Shown here: one piece after another, positions 1 to 9,192 of the stretch | Layout of the letters: each line of letters starts with the position of its first letter | Position numbering within the stretch: position 1 is the first letter of the stretch | Origin: Dolichospermum sp. ST_sed8 | Lineage (GTDB): Bacteria; Cyanobacteriota; Cyanobacteriia; Cyanobacteriales; Nostocaceae | Length of the DNA stretch: 64,000 nucleotides | Assembly: GCA_028658405.1 (NCBI GenBank) | Contig: JAKOGY010000003.1 | Coordinates: 1 to 64,000, forward strand | Direction of reading: 5' to 3' | Notes under the pieces: model-generated | Databases searched by the model: none | Seen by the model: the letters and a program-made list of their open reading frames with translations, nothing else | What the model was told of the DNA's origin: nothing | Translations under genes and position numbers: made by a program

Positions 1-69
1 TCCCTAACACAGCAGCAACGGTTAAGGGAATTTGTTGATCAACTAATTGAAGACTTGGACAAACAGTAA
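1..69 (+). CDS. C-terminal end of a gene cut by the window edge
   Basis: An open frame runs from the first base to a TAA at 67-69 and encodes 22 residues ending in EDLDKQ. The start lies outside the window. The fragment is charged and probably helical, but too short to assign to a family. That it is the tail of a real gene is an inference from the open frame only. Confidence 0.35.
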   Translation, partial: SLTQQQRLREFVDQLIEDLDKQ

Positions 70-252
70 CATAAGGATAGTTATGGGTAGAAATTATCAA
101 GCTGTTCCTATCCCTTGACTACGCTTCTAGTTTAATGTTTCCAATCGCCAGAATAATTTGTTAACTTTAATCTAGGCAGGTGGGTTTTATTTGTGTAGAT
201 GCGGTTTTGAACTGCCAGAATAATCTTTATTTAATCAGCAAGAAACATAATA

Positions 253-870
253 ATGGTACAATCAGCCCTAAAACTAATCACAGTTAATGAATTTATTGCT
301 CAGTATGGCGACAATAATCGCTATGAACTTATTGATGGGGAATTAATCGAGATGGAACCAACAGGACCTCATGAACAGGTATCATCTTTAATTGGGCGAA
401 AACTGAATGTAGAAATTGATCATCAAGACTTACCATACTTTATCCCCCATCGGTGTTTGATCAAACTATTGGGAACAAACACAGCCTTTCGTCCCGATGT
501 GATTGTATTAGACCAAACACAATTAATCAATGAACCATTATGGCAACAAGAACCTGTAATTACATTAGGAAAATCAATTAAACTAATTGCTGAAGTCGTG
601 AGTACAAACTGGCAAAATGATTATGCTCGCAAAGTTGAAGATTACGCCCTATTAGCTGTTCCTGAATATTGGATTGTAGATTATTTAGGCATTGGTGGTA
701 GAGAATATATTGGCAAAATCAAGCAGCCAACAGTGACAATTTGTCCATTAGTTGAAGACGAGTATCAAAAGCGATTGTTTCAAAACAATGATCCACTTGT
801 TTCCTCAATCTTTCCTAACTTGCAATTAACAGCAAAACAAGTCTTTGCGTCCGCTTGTGCTGTAACCTAA
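253..870 (+). CDS. Uma2-family putative restriction-endonuclease-like protein
   Basis: This 205-aa protein belongs to the Uma2 (DUF820) family, which is very abundant in cyanobacteria and has a PD-(D/E)xK nuclease-like fold. The N-terminal motif YELIDGELIEM, the RPDVIVLD acidic strand (about residues 79-86) and the EVVS...K..DY...VPEYWIVD block (about 116-143) are all present, so the presumed catalytic Asp, Glu and Lys are kept. It is followed by a convergent second Uma2 gene. The biological role of the family is not established. The family call is firm; the substrate is unknown. Confidence 0.85.
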   Translation: MVQSALKLITVNEFIAQYGDNNRYELIDGELIEMEPTGPHEQVSSLIGRKLNVEIDHQDLPYFIPHRCLIKLLGTNTAFRPDVIVLDQTQLINEPLWQQEPVITLGKSIKLIAEVVSTNWQNDYARKVEDYALLAVPEYWIVDYLGIGGREYIGKIKQPTVTICPLVEDEYQKRLFQNNDPLVSSIFPNLQLTAKQVFASACAVT

Positions 871-902
871 ATATTGGCAACAAATTGAGCAAATTTTTAG
901 CT

Positions 903-1469
903 TTATAAACTCAATATTTGTTGTACTGTTAAATCCAATTCAGGAAATGTCTGAGAAACAATTTTTTGATTATCTATAAATTCCACAACATTGTAAAATC
1001 CTTCATCTAATAATAATATAGAAACTTTAGCATTAATCGGATCTACAATCCAATATTCAGGGATTTCTCTAATCGCATATTCTGTCCGTTTTCGGCGATA
1101 ATCAGTATTTATCGAACCTTCACTCACAATTTCTACTACTAATAATGGCGCAGTTTCTAAAACCGCAGGAGCATCAGGAGGATTTTGTCGCCATTCTTCA
1201 CCCCTAATGACGGAAACATAAGGAATACGGGATTTATTTAAAGTCGTTTTTACGCCTACTGTACCAGGCATTACTAACCAGTCTAAACCTAAACGTTGAA
1301 TTTCTAAATAAAAAGCTATGTAAATTAAATTTATAATAGTAGCGTGTCGAAATACAGCCGGTGGCATTAATACTAATTCCCCATCAACTAATTCATATTT
1401 GTTATCTGTACCATCATTATAAGTTAGGTACTCTTCAAAAGTAAGACGTTTTAAGGTTGTTTGAATCAT
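903..1469 (-). CDS. Uma2-family protein, presumed catalytic Asp replaced
   Basis: This 188-aa Uma2-family protein has the usual YELVDGELVLM start, the LLVVEIVSEGS strand and the IPEYWIVDP ending. It differs from its neighbour at the acidic strand: the usual Pro-Asp before VSVI reads Pro-Tyr (RIPYVSVIRG, about residue 83). If this Asp is catalytic, as in the PD-(D/E)xK fold, the protein may be inactive as a nuclease. It is convergent with the first Uma2 gene and only about 33 bp from it, but the two are too different to be a recent duplication. Confidence 0.83.
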   Translation of the reverse strand: MIQTTLKRLTFEEYLTYNDGTDNKYELVDGELVLMPPAVFRHATIINLIYIAFYLEIQRLGLDWLVMPGTVGVKTTLNKSRIPYVSVIRGEEWRQNPPDAPAVLETAPLLVVEIVSEGSINTDYRRKRTEYAIREIPEYWIVDPINAKVSILLLDEGFYNVVEFIDNQKIVSQTFPELDLTVQQILSL

Positions 1470-1512
1470 AGATTTTTAGCTATATTTGGGGTTCATAACG
1501 AACTCAGAATTT

Positions 1513-1545
1513 AGATCCCCGACTTCTTCAAGAAGTCGGGGATCT
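1513..1545. repeat. Palindromic repeat, possible terminator of the ABC-F gene
   Basis: The sequence reads agatccccgacttctt, then its inverted complement, and lies within 3 bp of the ABC-F stop codon. The same arms occur at 26389-26422 and, split by a spacer, at 39886-39949. It could form a strong hairpin at the 3' end of the ABC-F transcript, but only a weak U-rich tail follows. Confidence 0.6.
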
Positions 1546-1547
1546 TC

Positions 1548-3242
1548 TTATTTCCCTTTTGCTCCAGCTTTTGCAGCTTTAGCGGCTTTTTTAGCGGCTT
1601 TGTCTGCTTCCATTGCTGCCAACTCCGCTTGTTCTTTCTCTTCGGCTTTCTTATCAAGATAGTAGTGATAATCTCCTAAATAAACGCGGAATTCACCATC
1701 ACGAATTTCGACGATTTTATTAGCTACTTGGGAGATAAAATAACGGTCATGGGAAACTACAAGGGCTGTACCGTCATAGTTTTGTAAAGCCTCTTCCATC
1801 ATTTCCTTCGCAGGAATATCTAAGTGGTTTGTCGGCTCATCTAAAATGATTAAATTCGCTGGCACTAAAAGCATTTTTGCCAAGGCTAACCGAGCTTTTT
1901 CACCTCCACTCAATGCCCCAACTTTCTTAAATACCATATCACCGGTAAATAAGAATCTTCCTAACAGTGTGCGGACTTCTTCATTTGTCCAGTCGGGAAC
2001 TTCATCATGGATAGTTTGCATGACGGTTTTATTTAAATCCAACGCTTCCGCTTGGTTTTGCTCAAAGTAACCAGGAATAACGTTGTGATCACCTAATTTA
2101 ACAATCCCTTCTGTGGGTGGTTCAACACCCATCATAATTTTTAACAATGTGGATTTACCCGCACCATTGGGACCGAGAAACGCAATTCTATCTCCTCTTT
2201 CGACTAGAAGATTTGCCGATAAAAACAGAATTTTCTCCCCATAAACATGAGTTAAATCCTTAATTTCTACTACTTCTCTACCGCTACGAGTTGCATCAGG
2301 AAAACGGAAATGCAGGGTTCTCATTCCCCCTGTTGGTGCTTCGATGCGTTCAATTTTATCTAGTTGCTTTTCTCTACTTTTAGCTTGGGTACTGCGAGTA
2401 GCACTAGCACGGAATTTTTCTACAAACGCTTGTTGTTTTTCTAATTCTTTTTGTTGACGTTCGTAAGCGTTCAGTTGTGCATACTGATTTTCCGCTTTCT
2501 GTTGGAGGTAGGATGAGTAATTACCAAGGTAAGAACTGGAAACACCCCGTTCAGTTTCGACAATTTGGTTACAAAGACGATCTAAAAATTCCCGGTCATG
2601 GGAAACTATCACCATTGGGGTAATTAAACCTCTCAGGTAATTTTCTAGCCACTCAATGGTTTCTAAATCTAAGTGGTTTGTCGGTTCATCCAGCAGTAAC
2701 AAGTCGGGTTTTTGCAGGAGAATTTTCCCTAAACTCATCCGCATTTGCCAACCACCAGAGAAGGCACTAACTAGGCGATCGCTATCTTCTAGCTGAAATC
2801 CCATCTCTGGTAATATCTTACCAATTCTGGAGTCTAAGTTATATCCATCTAAAGCTTCAAATTGACGCTGTAACCGATCTAACTGATGGATGAGTTCATC
2901 TAACTCGTCTGGATTAGCAGTTTCCATCTCATGAGGGATGTGAGCTAAAGCCTTCTGCACTTCGTTTGCTTCTTGAAAGACAGTCCAAAATTCTTCTCTG
3001 ACTGTGCGAGTGGGGTCAACCTCAAACTCTTGATTAAGATAAGCTATATGTAGGCTGGAGGGACGAACAATTTCTCCAGCGGTGGGTTCAATCTCCCCAG
3101 AGATAATTTTTAGTTGGGTGGATTTACCCGCACCGTTAACGCCAACCAAACCAATCCTATCTCCTGGTTTGACTTCCCAGTTGATATCTTTAAGAACTTC
3201 GCCTGTAGGATAAATTTTACTGATATGTTCTAATCGCAGCAT
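1548..3242 (-). CDS. ABC-F family ATPase (Uup/EttA-like)
   Basis: This 564-aa protein has two ABC ATPase domains and no membrane segment, the ABC-F layout. Members bind ribosomes or act in translation or antibiotic protection. Walker A motifs are GVNGAGKS (34-41) and GPNGAGKS (about 356); both LLLDEPTNHLDL-type Walker B motifs and the LSGGEKARLALAK signature (about 442) are intact. The interdomain linker is charged and helical, and the C-terminus is Lys/Ala-rich. The start at 3242 (MLRLEHISKIYP) is chosen over an in-frame ATG 57 bp upstream because family homology begins there. Which ABC-F subfamily it belongs to cannot be settled by eye. Confidence 0.9.
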   Translation of the reverse strand: MLRLEHISKIYPTGEVLKDINWEVKPGDRIGLVGVNGAGKSTQLKIISGEIEPTAGEIVRPSSLHIAYLNQEFEVDPTRTVREEFWTVFQEANEVQKALAHIPHEMETANPDELDELIHQLDRLQRQFEALDGYNLDSRIGKILPEMGFQLEDSDRLVSAFSGGWQMRMSLGKILLQKPDLLLLDEPTNHLDLETIEWLENYLRGLITPMVIVSHDREFLDRLCNQIVETERGVSSSYLGNYSSYLQQKAENQYAQLNAYERQQKELEKQQAFVEKFRASATRSTQAKSREKQLDKIERIEAPTGGMRTLHFRFPDATRSGREVVEIKDLTHVYGEKILFLSANLLVERGDRIAFLGPNGAGKSTLLKIMMGVEPPTEGIVKLGDHNVIPGYFEQNQAEALDLNKTVMQTIHDEVPDWTNEEVRTLLGRFLFTGDMVFKKVGALSGGEKARLALAKMLLVPANLIILDEPTNHLDIPAKEMMEEALQNYDGTALVVSHDRYFISQVANKIVEIRDGEFRVYLGDYHYYLDKKAEEKEQAELAAMEADKAAKKAAKAAKAGAKGK

Positions 3243-3854
3243 GAAGTGTTTCGTGGGTAGGAAAAGGGGCAAAGCTAACGCCGTATACAATCTTAACAAA
3301 ATTTAACGCCACATTTACATTTTTTTGACTATGAACATAAATTTTTTCCTAACCCAGCCGTAACTAATAGCAGTTTTTCTGATATTTAGACCTGATACTG
3401 AAATTTATGGCTGGGGATTGTGGGTAATCATCAAAAATATAGGTGCATTTGCCGGAAAATCGTCACCAATATCTATGTTTTCGCTGGATTCTTTCAGCAT
3501 TTACTACAGAAGTATTACACATTACAATTGAGATATTTTTCTAACCTCTTAGCTGTAGGATTGTTTTCCTATTTATAGGGTATTATTCCCGTTTTCAAGG
3601 AAATAATTGATTGATCAAAGGTTTTGACCGCTTTATTCTCTTGATATGGGTTTTATGCTGGTTAATTCTCAAGTTTATTTGCAGGTTAACAATAAATTAA
3701 TACTGATTTTTTTGGATAATTCAGATAGTAAAGCAACAATAATTAACATCTTAAATTAATAAAAATAGTCGAGAATGTATCTAGTAAGGTTGACAATTTA
3801 CACTCTTATAAAGAATTATCATAGTGAACCCGGATAGTCGTTGGTAGGCAAATT
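3243..3854. other. Intergenic region between divergent genes
   Basis: This 612-bp AT-rich stretch separates the divergently transcribed ABC-F and antiporter genes and must hold both promoters. I see no coding frame, tRNA or repeat family in it. Confidence 0.6.
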
Positions 3855-6047
3855 ATGCACACAGTTGTTCTCGTTCTAGTTGAGGTGTTAATTGTTATTG
3901 GACTCTCCCGACTTGTCGGACTGGGATTCAAATCAATTAAACAACCATTGGTAATTGGCGAAATCTTCGCCGGTATCATGCTTGGTCCCTCATTATTTGG
4001 TTTAATTGCTCCCAATTTAGCACATAGCCTGTTTCCACCAGAAACGATGCCTTATTTGAATGTTTTATCGCAAATAGGGCTAATATTTTTCATGTTTCTG
4101 ATTGGTTTGGAATTAAATCCCAAATATCTGAGTGGTAACTTAAAAACTGCCATTCTTATCTCCAATCTTAGTATTATTGTTCCCTTTGCTTCGGCTTTTG
4201 TCCTATCTTTACTGCTTTATCCCTTAGTTTCTAGTACCCATGTAACCTTTTTCCCTTTTGCCTTGTTTTTAGGGGCAGCAATGTCAATTACCGCCTTTCC
4301 AGTATTGGCGAGAATTATCACCGAGAATAACTTACAGGGAACTCGTTTAGGGACATTAGCCTTAACCTGCGCGGCTGTTGATGATGTCACAGCTTGGTGT
4401 ATTTTAGCCATAGCGATCGCCGTCGCTCGTCACGGTAGCATTGATCAACAAGCTGTTCTCACCATTATTGAAAGCATTGCTTATATTGCCTTCATGTTTA
4501 CAGTCGGACGGTGGTTTCTCAAACGTTTGAGTAAACATCATCGTCGGGCTGGGCGTTTGAGTCAATTGGTTTTGGCTGTAATTTATATGGGAGTTGTTTC
4601 CTCTGCCCTAATCACTGAATTTATCGGTATTCACCTAATTTTTGGCGCATTCTTATTAGGCGCAGTCATGCCCAAAGATGAAGAATTAGTCAGAGAATTA
4701 GCCATAAAAACTGAAGATTTTGTTCTCATCTTTCTGTTACCAATCTTCTTTGCCTACAGTGGTTTAAAGACACAAATTGGTTTACTCAACAGTCCTAAAT
4801 TATGGCTATTGTCTGCCTTGATTTTATTAGTAGCAATTGGAGGTAAATATACAGGTGCTTATGTAGCTGCTCGGATTAGTGGCATTGACAAACGCGAAGC
4901 TTCAGCCTTGGGTTGGTTAATGAATACTCGCGGTTTAACTGAGTTAATTGTCCTAAATATTGGTTTAGAGTTAGGCGTAATTACACCCTTACTTTTTACC
5001 ATGTTAGTAATTATGGCTTTGGTGACAACATTCATGACTTCACCATTGCTGGAATGGACATATCCCAAACGCCTGATCAGATTAGATATGGTTGAACCAG
5101 AGGCAGAAATACAACCAGAAACACCACCAGAAATCAAAGAACCTCAAATTATTCCATATCGGATGTTAGTCCCAGTGGCTAATCCCAGCGCCCAAAAAGG
5201 TTTGTTACAGTTAGCAACAGCGATCGCCGTTAACAACCGACAACCTGCTATTGTTTATCCCCTCAGTTTCATTGAACTCGAAGAAGACTATGGCTTTGAA
5301 AGTACCCCAACTGAAGCTGACAGACTCATTGCCGAACGTCGCCAAAAACTAGAAGAATTAATCAATACCCTAGAACCATCACTGACACGTTCCTGTATTC
5401 ATCCCATAGTTCGCATATCTAGCAATGTCGCCAGAGAAACAGCACAAATAGCCAAAATTGAACAACCAGATTTAGTTCTCGTAGGCTGGCATCGTCCAGC
5501 TTTTAGTAACAATCGTTTAGGGGGAAGAGTCGGACAAATTCTCAGCACTACACCAGTAGATGTAGCCGTATTTGTAGATAAAGGTGGCGATCGCTTAGAA
5601 AGTCTCTTAGTTCCTTACTCAGCTAACATTCATGACGATTTAGCATTAATTATCGCCTTGAGAATGCTCATTAACCGTGATACTTGTATGTTACAAGTTT
5701 TACAAGTATTTACAGGCACTCATGCCCAAGACGAATTAAGTTATGAACTCAACGCCATGATTGAACGATTACCCAAGACTGTCCGCGATCGCATTGAAAT
5801 CAAAACCGTTACATCCCCAGAACCAATCCAAGCCGTAATTGCTGCCTCAGAAAATGTTGATCTCACCATTGTTGGCACTAGCCGTCTGTGGGGAATTGAA
5901 CGCCAAACCCTGGGAAGATACACAGATCAACTAGCTATCCAATGTCGTTCTTCATTACTCATTACCCGTCGTTACAGTCAAGTTACCTCACACCTGACTG
6001 CCCTCTTACCAGCAGTTAATGCCCAAGAAGTAACCAGTAATTCATAA
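3855..6047 (+). CDS. CPA2-family cation:proton antiporter with stress-protein-like C-terminus
   Basis: This 730-aa membrane protein has an N-terminal Kef/NapA-type antiporter domain (about residues 1-400) of a dozen hydrophobic helices. It includes the FFMFLIGLELNP segment and the DDVTAWCILAI helix with the paired Asp typical of electrogenic CPA2 exchangers. A hydrophilic C-terminal half (about 430-710) looks like two universal-stress-protein-like units (PYRMLVPVANP... and LLVPYSANIHDD...). Likely role: Na+ or K+/H+ exchange at the plasma or thylakoid membrane. Ion specificity cannot be read from sequence. It appears monocistronic. Confidence 0.85.
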   Translation: MHTVVLVLVEVLIVIGLSRLVGLGFKSIKQPLVIGEIFAGIMLGPSLFGLIAPNLAHSLFPPETMPYLNVLSQIGLIFFMFLIGLELNPKYLSGNLKTAILISNLSIIVPFASAFVLSLLLYPLVSSTHVTFFPFALFLGAAMSITAFPVLARIITENNLQGTRLGTLALTCAAVDDVTAWCILAIAIAVARHGSIDQQAVLTIIESIAYIAFMFTVGRWFLKRLSKHHRRAGRLSQLVLAVIYMGVVSSALITEFIGIHLIFGAFLLGAVMPKDEELVRELAIKTEDFVLIFLLPIFFAYSGLKTQIGLLNSPKLWLLSALILLVAIGGKYTGAYVAARISGIDKREASALGWLMNTRGLTELIVLNIGLELGVITPLLFTMLVIMALVTTFMTSPLLEWTYPKRLIRLDMVEPEAEIQPETPPEIKEPQIIPYRMLVPVANPSAQKGLLQLATAIAVNNRQPAIVYPLSFIELEEDYGFESTPTEADRLIAERRQKLEELINTLEPSLTRSCIHPIVRISSNVARETAQIAKIEQPDLVLVGWHRPAFSNNRLGGRVGQILSTTPVDVAVFVDKGGDRLESLLVPYSANIHDDLALIIALRMLINRDTCMLQVLQVFTGTHAQDELSYELNAMIERLPKTVRDRIEIKTVTSPEPIQAVIAASENVDLTIVGTSRLWGIERQTLGRYTDQLAIQCRSSLLITRRYSQVTSHLTALLPAVNAQEVTSNS

Positions 6048-6231
6048 TTTTTACTAAGATAACTCTACAAAAAATGAACTGCTTGCAGCAGCGCCTCGCT
6101 ATCCAATCTTGTGGGATGGGCATCCTGCCAGTCCTTGTATTATCTAAACGTTAAAAGTCATAGCCAACAACACTTAGCCATTAGATATCATCAGATACTT
6201 ACCAGATGCCAAAGCAAAAAAACACTAAATT

Positions 6232-6906
6232 ATGAAAAATAGAACTAATCAAATTCTTCCATCTATTGGCGTAAGTTTATTTGGCTTAATTACTCTTACC
6301 CCTAACATCAGCATTGCCCAAACAGTCGCACAACTTAATGGTTGGGAATTTAACCCCAAAGCCCAGCAATTAGAAATCAACCTCTCAGCTACCGCAACAC
6401 CAAAGTATTTTTACTTACCTCAACCACCACGTCTAGTTCTCGATTTGCCTAATACCAAATTAGGTAAAGTCCTTACCCAAAAAGAATATTCAGGTGCAAT
6501 TCAGAGAATTCGTATTTCCCAACTTAATGAAAATATCACTCGGATAGTTCTTGATCTAGCACCAGAAACTCAGTTCCAACCCAACCAAGTACAACTTCAA
6601 CCTCTTTCCCGACAAAAACCCACGCGCTGGGTATTAAAACCCCATATTTCTTATTCTCCCGCCAACAGTCTTTTACTCACACCCTCTACTACACTACCAC
6701 CATCCACAAACCTGACAACTAACTCCCAACAACCCTTAATTACAGTACCACCTTTAAATTCTCAAAACCCTCCACCAATTATCAATTCACCTCTGCCTTC
6801 CGCTATGTTGACCACACCTTTAGGAAATAATAATATTTCCCCAAGTAACCCTAAAGAAATTCCCATTATCGAATTTGGTCAACCTTTACCCAGCCAAAAA
6901 TTTTAA
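6232..6906 (+). CDS. Exported AMIN-domain protein
   Basis: This 224-aa protein has a cleavable signal peptide (hydrophobic SIGVSLFGLITL, likely cut after SIAQ near residue 30). One AMIN domain follows (about 34-120; core ATPKYFYLPQPPRLVLDLP), then a low-complexity Pro/Thr/Asn/Ser-rich tail. AMIN domains target proteins to septal peptidoglycan, usually joined to amidases or secretins. No catalytic domain is present here, so it probably acts as a periplasmic cell-wall-binding protein. Its exact role is unknown. Confidence 0.75.
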   Translation: MKNRTNQILPSIGVSLFGLITLTPNISIAQTVAQLNGWEFNPKAQQLEINLSATATPKYFYLPQPPRLVLDLPNTKLGKVLTQKEYSGAIQRIRISQLNENITRIVLDLAPETQFQPNQVQLQPLSRQKPTRWVLKPHISYSPANSLLLTPSTTLPPSTNLTTNSQQPLITVPPLNSQNPPPIINSPLPSAMLTTPLGNNNISPSNPKEIPIIEFGQPLPSQKF

Positions 6907-7008
6907 ATTAACGGATTGCTCTACTGGTTTCTTCACCCAAAAATTTGTAACAATAGAAATTAGTTAGTTATTTTCTTCAATTTCTATATCTTTTGGCAGT
7001 TTTTAGAT

Positions 7009-7737
7009 ATGAGTAATTCCAGCAATTTTCGTGAAGCTTACCGTGAGGCCAGAACTCATGGCATCGTTGGACCCAATGTCATCGCTAACGCCCTGCCCTA
7101 TGTCGGTGGTGGATTGGTGCTGACAGCATTCGGAACTTATGGTGGTTTAGGTGTTATCCGCAATAACCCTGGACTCTTTTTTCCTACATTTATTGGAGCA
7201 GTAATTCTAGAGTTAATTTTGTTCTTCGTTGCCCAAAATGTGGCATCAAAAGGTAACAAAGCCCTAGCTTTACCCCTATTGGGTATTTACAGTCTCTTAT
7301 CTGGATATACCTTGAGTGGCTTGGTATTTGTGGCTTTGAGAACCCAAGGAGTAGGTATTCAAGGTATTGGTATTGCTGCTCTTAGTTGTGGCATTACCTT
7401 TATTGCTGCCCGAAAAATCGGTTCTAACCTTTCGGAAGCAGACGGTATGGCTTTGACGAAAACTATTAGCTTGGGCATTGTTGCCTTGTTGGTTGTTTGT
7501 CTTGTTCAGTTCGCTTTCGCTATATTTGGTGTTTACACACCCAGTTGGTTAGAAATCGGCATCTCTGGTATAGGTGTATTTCTCTTCGCAGGAGCATCAG
7601 TTGTTGATTTCTACATCCTGCCTCGTACCTACCGCAATGATGAATATTTACCAGCAGCTTTGTCAATGTACCTTACCTACATCAACTTATTTGTCTTTAT
7701 CTTACGCTTACTCATTGCTATCAATGGTCGTGATTAG
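7009..7737 (+). CDS. Bax inhibitor-1/YccA-family membrane protein
   Basis: This 242-aa protein has about seven hydrophobic segments (TMBIM/UPF0005 fold). Diagnostic features are the PLLGIYSLLSGYTLSGL region, the late Asp in ASVVDFYILPRTY, and the C-terminal ALSMYLTYINLFVFILRLL helix. Bacterial members are proposed to be pH-sensitive Ca2+ leak channels or FtsH-interacting proteins. It is followed directly by element copy 1. Confidence 0.85.
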   Translation: MSNSSNFREAYREARTHGIVGPNVIANALPYVGGGLVLTAFGTYGGLGVIRNNPGLFFPTFIGAVILELILFFVAQNVASKGNKALALPLLGIYSLLSGYTLSGLVFVALRTQGVGIQGIGIAALSCGITFIAARKIGSNLSEADGMALTKTISLGIVALLVVCLVQFAFAIFGVYTPSWLEIGISGIGVFLFAGASVVDFYILPRTYRNDEYLPAALSMYLTYINLFVFILRLLIAINGRD

Positions 7738-7775
7738 ATAAATTTGGGAATTGGGTAGTTTTCCTAACTCCTGAC

Positions 7776-8083
7776 TAGGGCTTGCTGATAGCGTAGCGTA
7801 AGCCATAGAAATCTTTTAATGAAGTAGGGGCGTATTGCAATACGCCCCTACAGGAATCAGTAGGGGCGTATAGCAATACGCCCTTACTGAACCACGAAGG
7901 AGCGAAGGACACGAAGGAAGAAGGAAGAGAAGAGTTGGGCAATTAGCCCTCGAATTTACATAGTTATTTGTTAAAATGCAAGGGTTTTAAACGTCTATTG
8001 TTAATAATCTTGCACTTTTTTGAGTGTAAAACTCTGTAAACCTTTATCTATCACTGCTTTTGTTTTCTTTTTTGCAAGCCCTA
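7776..8083 (+). mobile_element. TA-flanked miniature element, copy 1
   Basis: This 308-bp non-coding element starts TAGGGCTTGCTGATAGCG and ends GCAAGCCCTA, giving 10-bp inverted ends that include a TA at each side. Inside are two 36-bp units built on the palindrome gggcgtattgcaatacgccc, then a purine-rich block (ccacgaaggagcgaaggac), then a conserved AT-rich right part. Three further copies lie at 8759, 46840 and 57278. TA ends and lack of a transposase suggest a MITE moved by a Tc1/mariner-IS630 type enzyme; this is inferred. Confidence 0.7.
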
Positions 8084-8161
8084 ACTAATGACTAATGACC
8101 AATGACTAATGACTAATGACCAATGACTAATGACTAATGACTAATGACTAATGACTAATGC
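8084..8161. repeat. Heptamer tandem repeat (STRR), CTAATGA type
   Basis: About eleven tandem copies of a 7-bp unit, ctaatga alternating with ccaatga, lie between element copy 1 and the stop codon of the DUF3172 gene. Such short tandem heptamers are typical of heterocystous cyanobacteria. Confidence 0.85.
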
Positions 8162-8164
8162 TAT

Positions 8165-8704
8165 TTAAAATCTTTCCGTATCTTGGGGAGTTCCCACAGC
8201 CCCTGGTTGAGATAAAAAGAAATTTTGAGCCGATTCATTTTGATAGATACATCTAATATCTGGCTTTTCACTATTTAAGTCCCCTGTAAAGCCAAAGGTA
8301 TTCAGACGATTTTTACATTCTCGTACCTGATCTGATGTTACAAGTTTTTTATTTTCCAAAATCGCCCAGTTATTTTGTCGGATTACACATCCAGGACGCA
8401 TACTTGGCTGGGCAACAAAGACATTAAAGGGATTAAGAGTTACAAATAGTCTAGCATCCATAACCATTGCACTAGATCCAAACTGCACGCAAAGCTCAGG
8501 ATTTGGCGCTCTGGTGTCAATGAACTCACGGGAAGCCACATTTGATGAACTCAAGGTAGTTGTAGAACTAAACGCAATCCCAATCCCAATTCCCAAAATC
8601 ATCACCCCTCCTAAAAGGGCAATGGTAGCGAAGTTAAAGGTCGAGGATGAAAAAATAGAGGGTTTAGGGGTATTAGTTGATTTATTACTAGGTTTACGTC
8701 TCAT
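8165..8704 (-). CDS. DUF3172 family membrane-anchored protein
   Basis: This 179-aa cyanobacterial protein has a basic N-terminus (MRRKPSNKS), one transmembrane segment (about 26-48, ATIALLGGVMILGIGIGIAF) and an exported or lumenal domain. The domain carries conserved-looking ELCVQFGSSAMVMDARLFVTLNPF and three further Cys. I recognise it as DUF3172, of unknown function. The gene is isolated: element copies 1 and 2, inverted relative to each other, flank it on both sides. Confidence 0.75.
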   Translation of the reverse strand: MRRKPSNKSTNTPKPSIFSSSTFNFATIALLGGVMILGIGIGIAFSSTTTLSSSNVASREFIDTRAPNPELCVQFGSSAMVMDARLFVTLNPFNVFVAQPSMRPGCVIRQNNWAILENKKLVTSDQVRECKNRLNTFGFTGDLNSEKPDIRCIYQNESAQNFFLSQPGAVGTPQDTERF

Positions 8705-8758
8705 TTTTGCTTTCTTACCTTCATCTCAAGAGTGGTTTTTTAATTTTTCCCTTATATT

Positions 8759-9079
8759 TAAGGCTTGCATAAAAGAAAGTAAAAGCGTTGATAGATAAAG
8801 GTTTACAGGGTTTTATAAGCAAACAAGTGCAAGATTATTGACAATAGATATTTAAAACCCTTGCATTTTCACCTCTTCCTTCTTCCTTCTTCCTTCGTGT
8901 CCTTCGCTCCTTCGTGGTTCAATACGGGCGTATTGTCATACAGCCGTACTGATTCCTGTAGGGGCGTATTGTCATACAGCCGTACTGATTACTGTAGGGG
9001 CGTATTGCAATACGCCCCTACTAACCTTAACGAAAAGACTTTTATGGCTTACGCCACGCTACGCTATCAGCAAACCCTA
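8759..9079 (-). mobile_element. TA-flanked miniature element, copy 2 (inverted)
   Basis: This 321-bp copy is in the opposite orientation to copy 1. It reads TAAGGCTTGCATAAAAG at its left and GCAAACCCTA at its right, so each end has one mismatch to the consensus TAGGGCTTGC. It carries three 36-bp units (gggcgtattgtcatacagccg variants and one perfect gggcgtattgcaatacgccc palindrome) and the purine block in complement. Frames readable inside it are low-complexity and are not taken as genes. Confidence 0.7.
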
Positions 9080-9142
9080 TTTAAGTATGCCGAGTCTTGA
9101 GAATAATTATCCGCTATTTTCAATTTTAAAGAAAATTTAAAA

Positions 9143-9167
9143 TAAAAAAAAGCCCGCAATAGCGGAC
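9143..9167 (-). terminator. Rho-independent terminator of desB
   Basis: On the minus strand the sequence reads GTCCGC-TATT-GCGGGC (6-bp stem with one G-U pair) followed by eight T. It begins about 25 bp after the desB stop codon. Confidence 0.85.
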
Positions 9168-9192
9168 TTCCTGTATTTAAACAATTTACCGA

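Noticed and set aside
8861-9100. Frame of 79 codons within element copy 2
   Set aside because: Lies wholly in the non-coding repeat element and reads low-complexity repeats.
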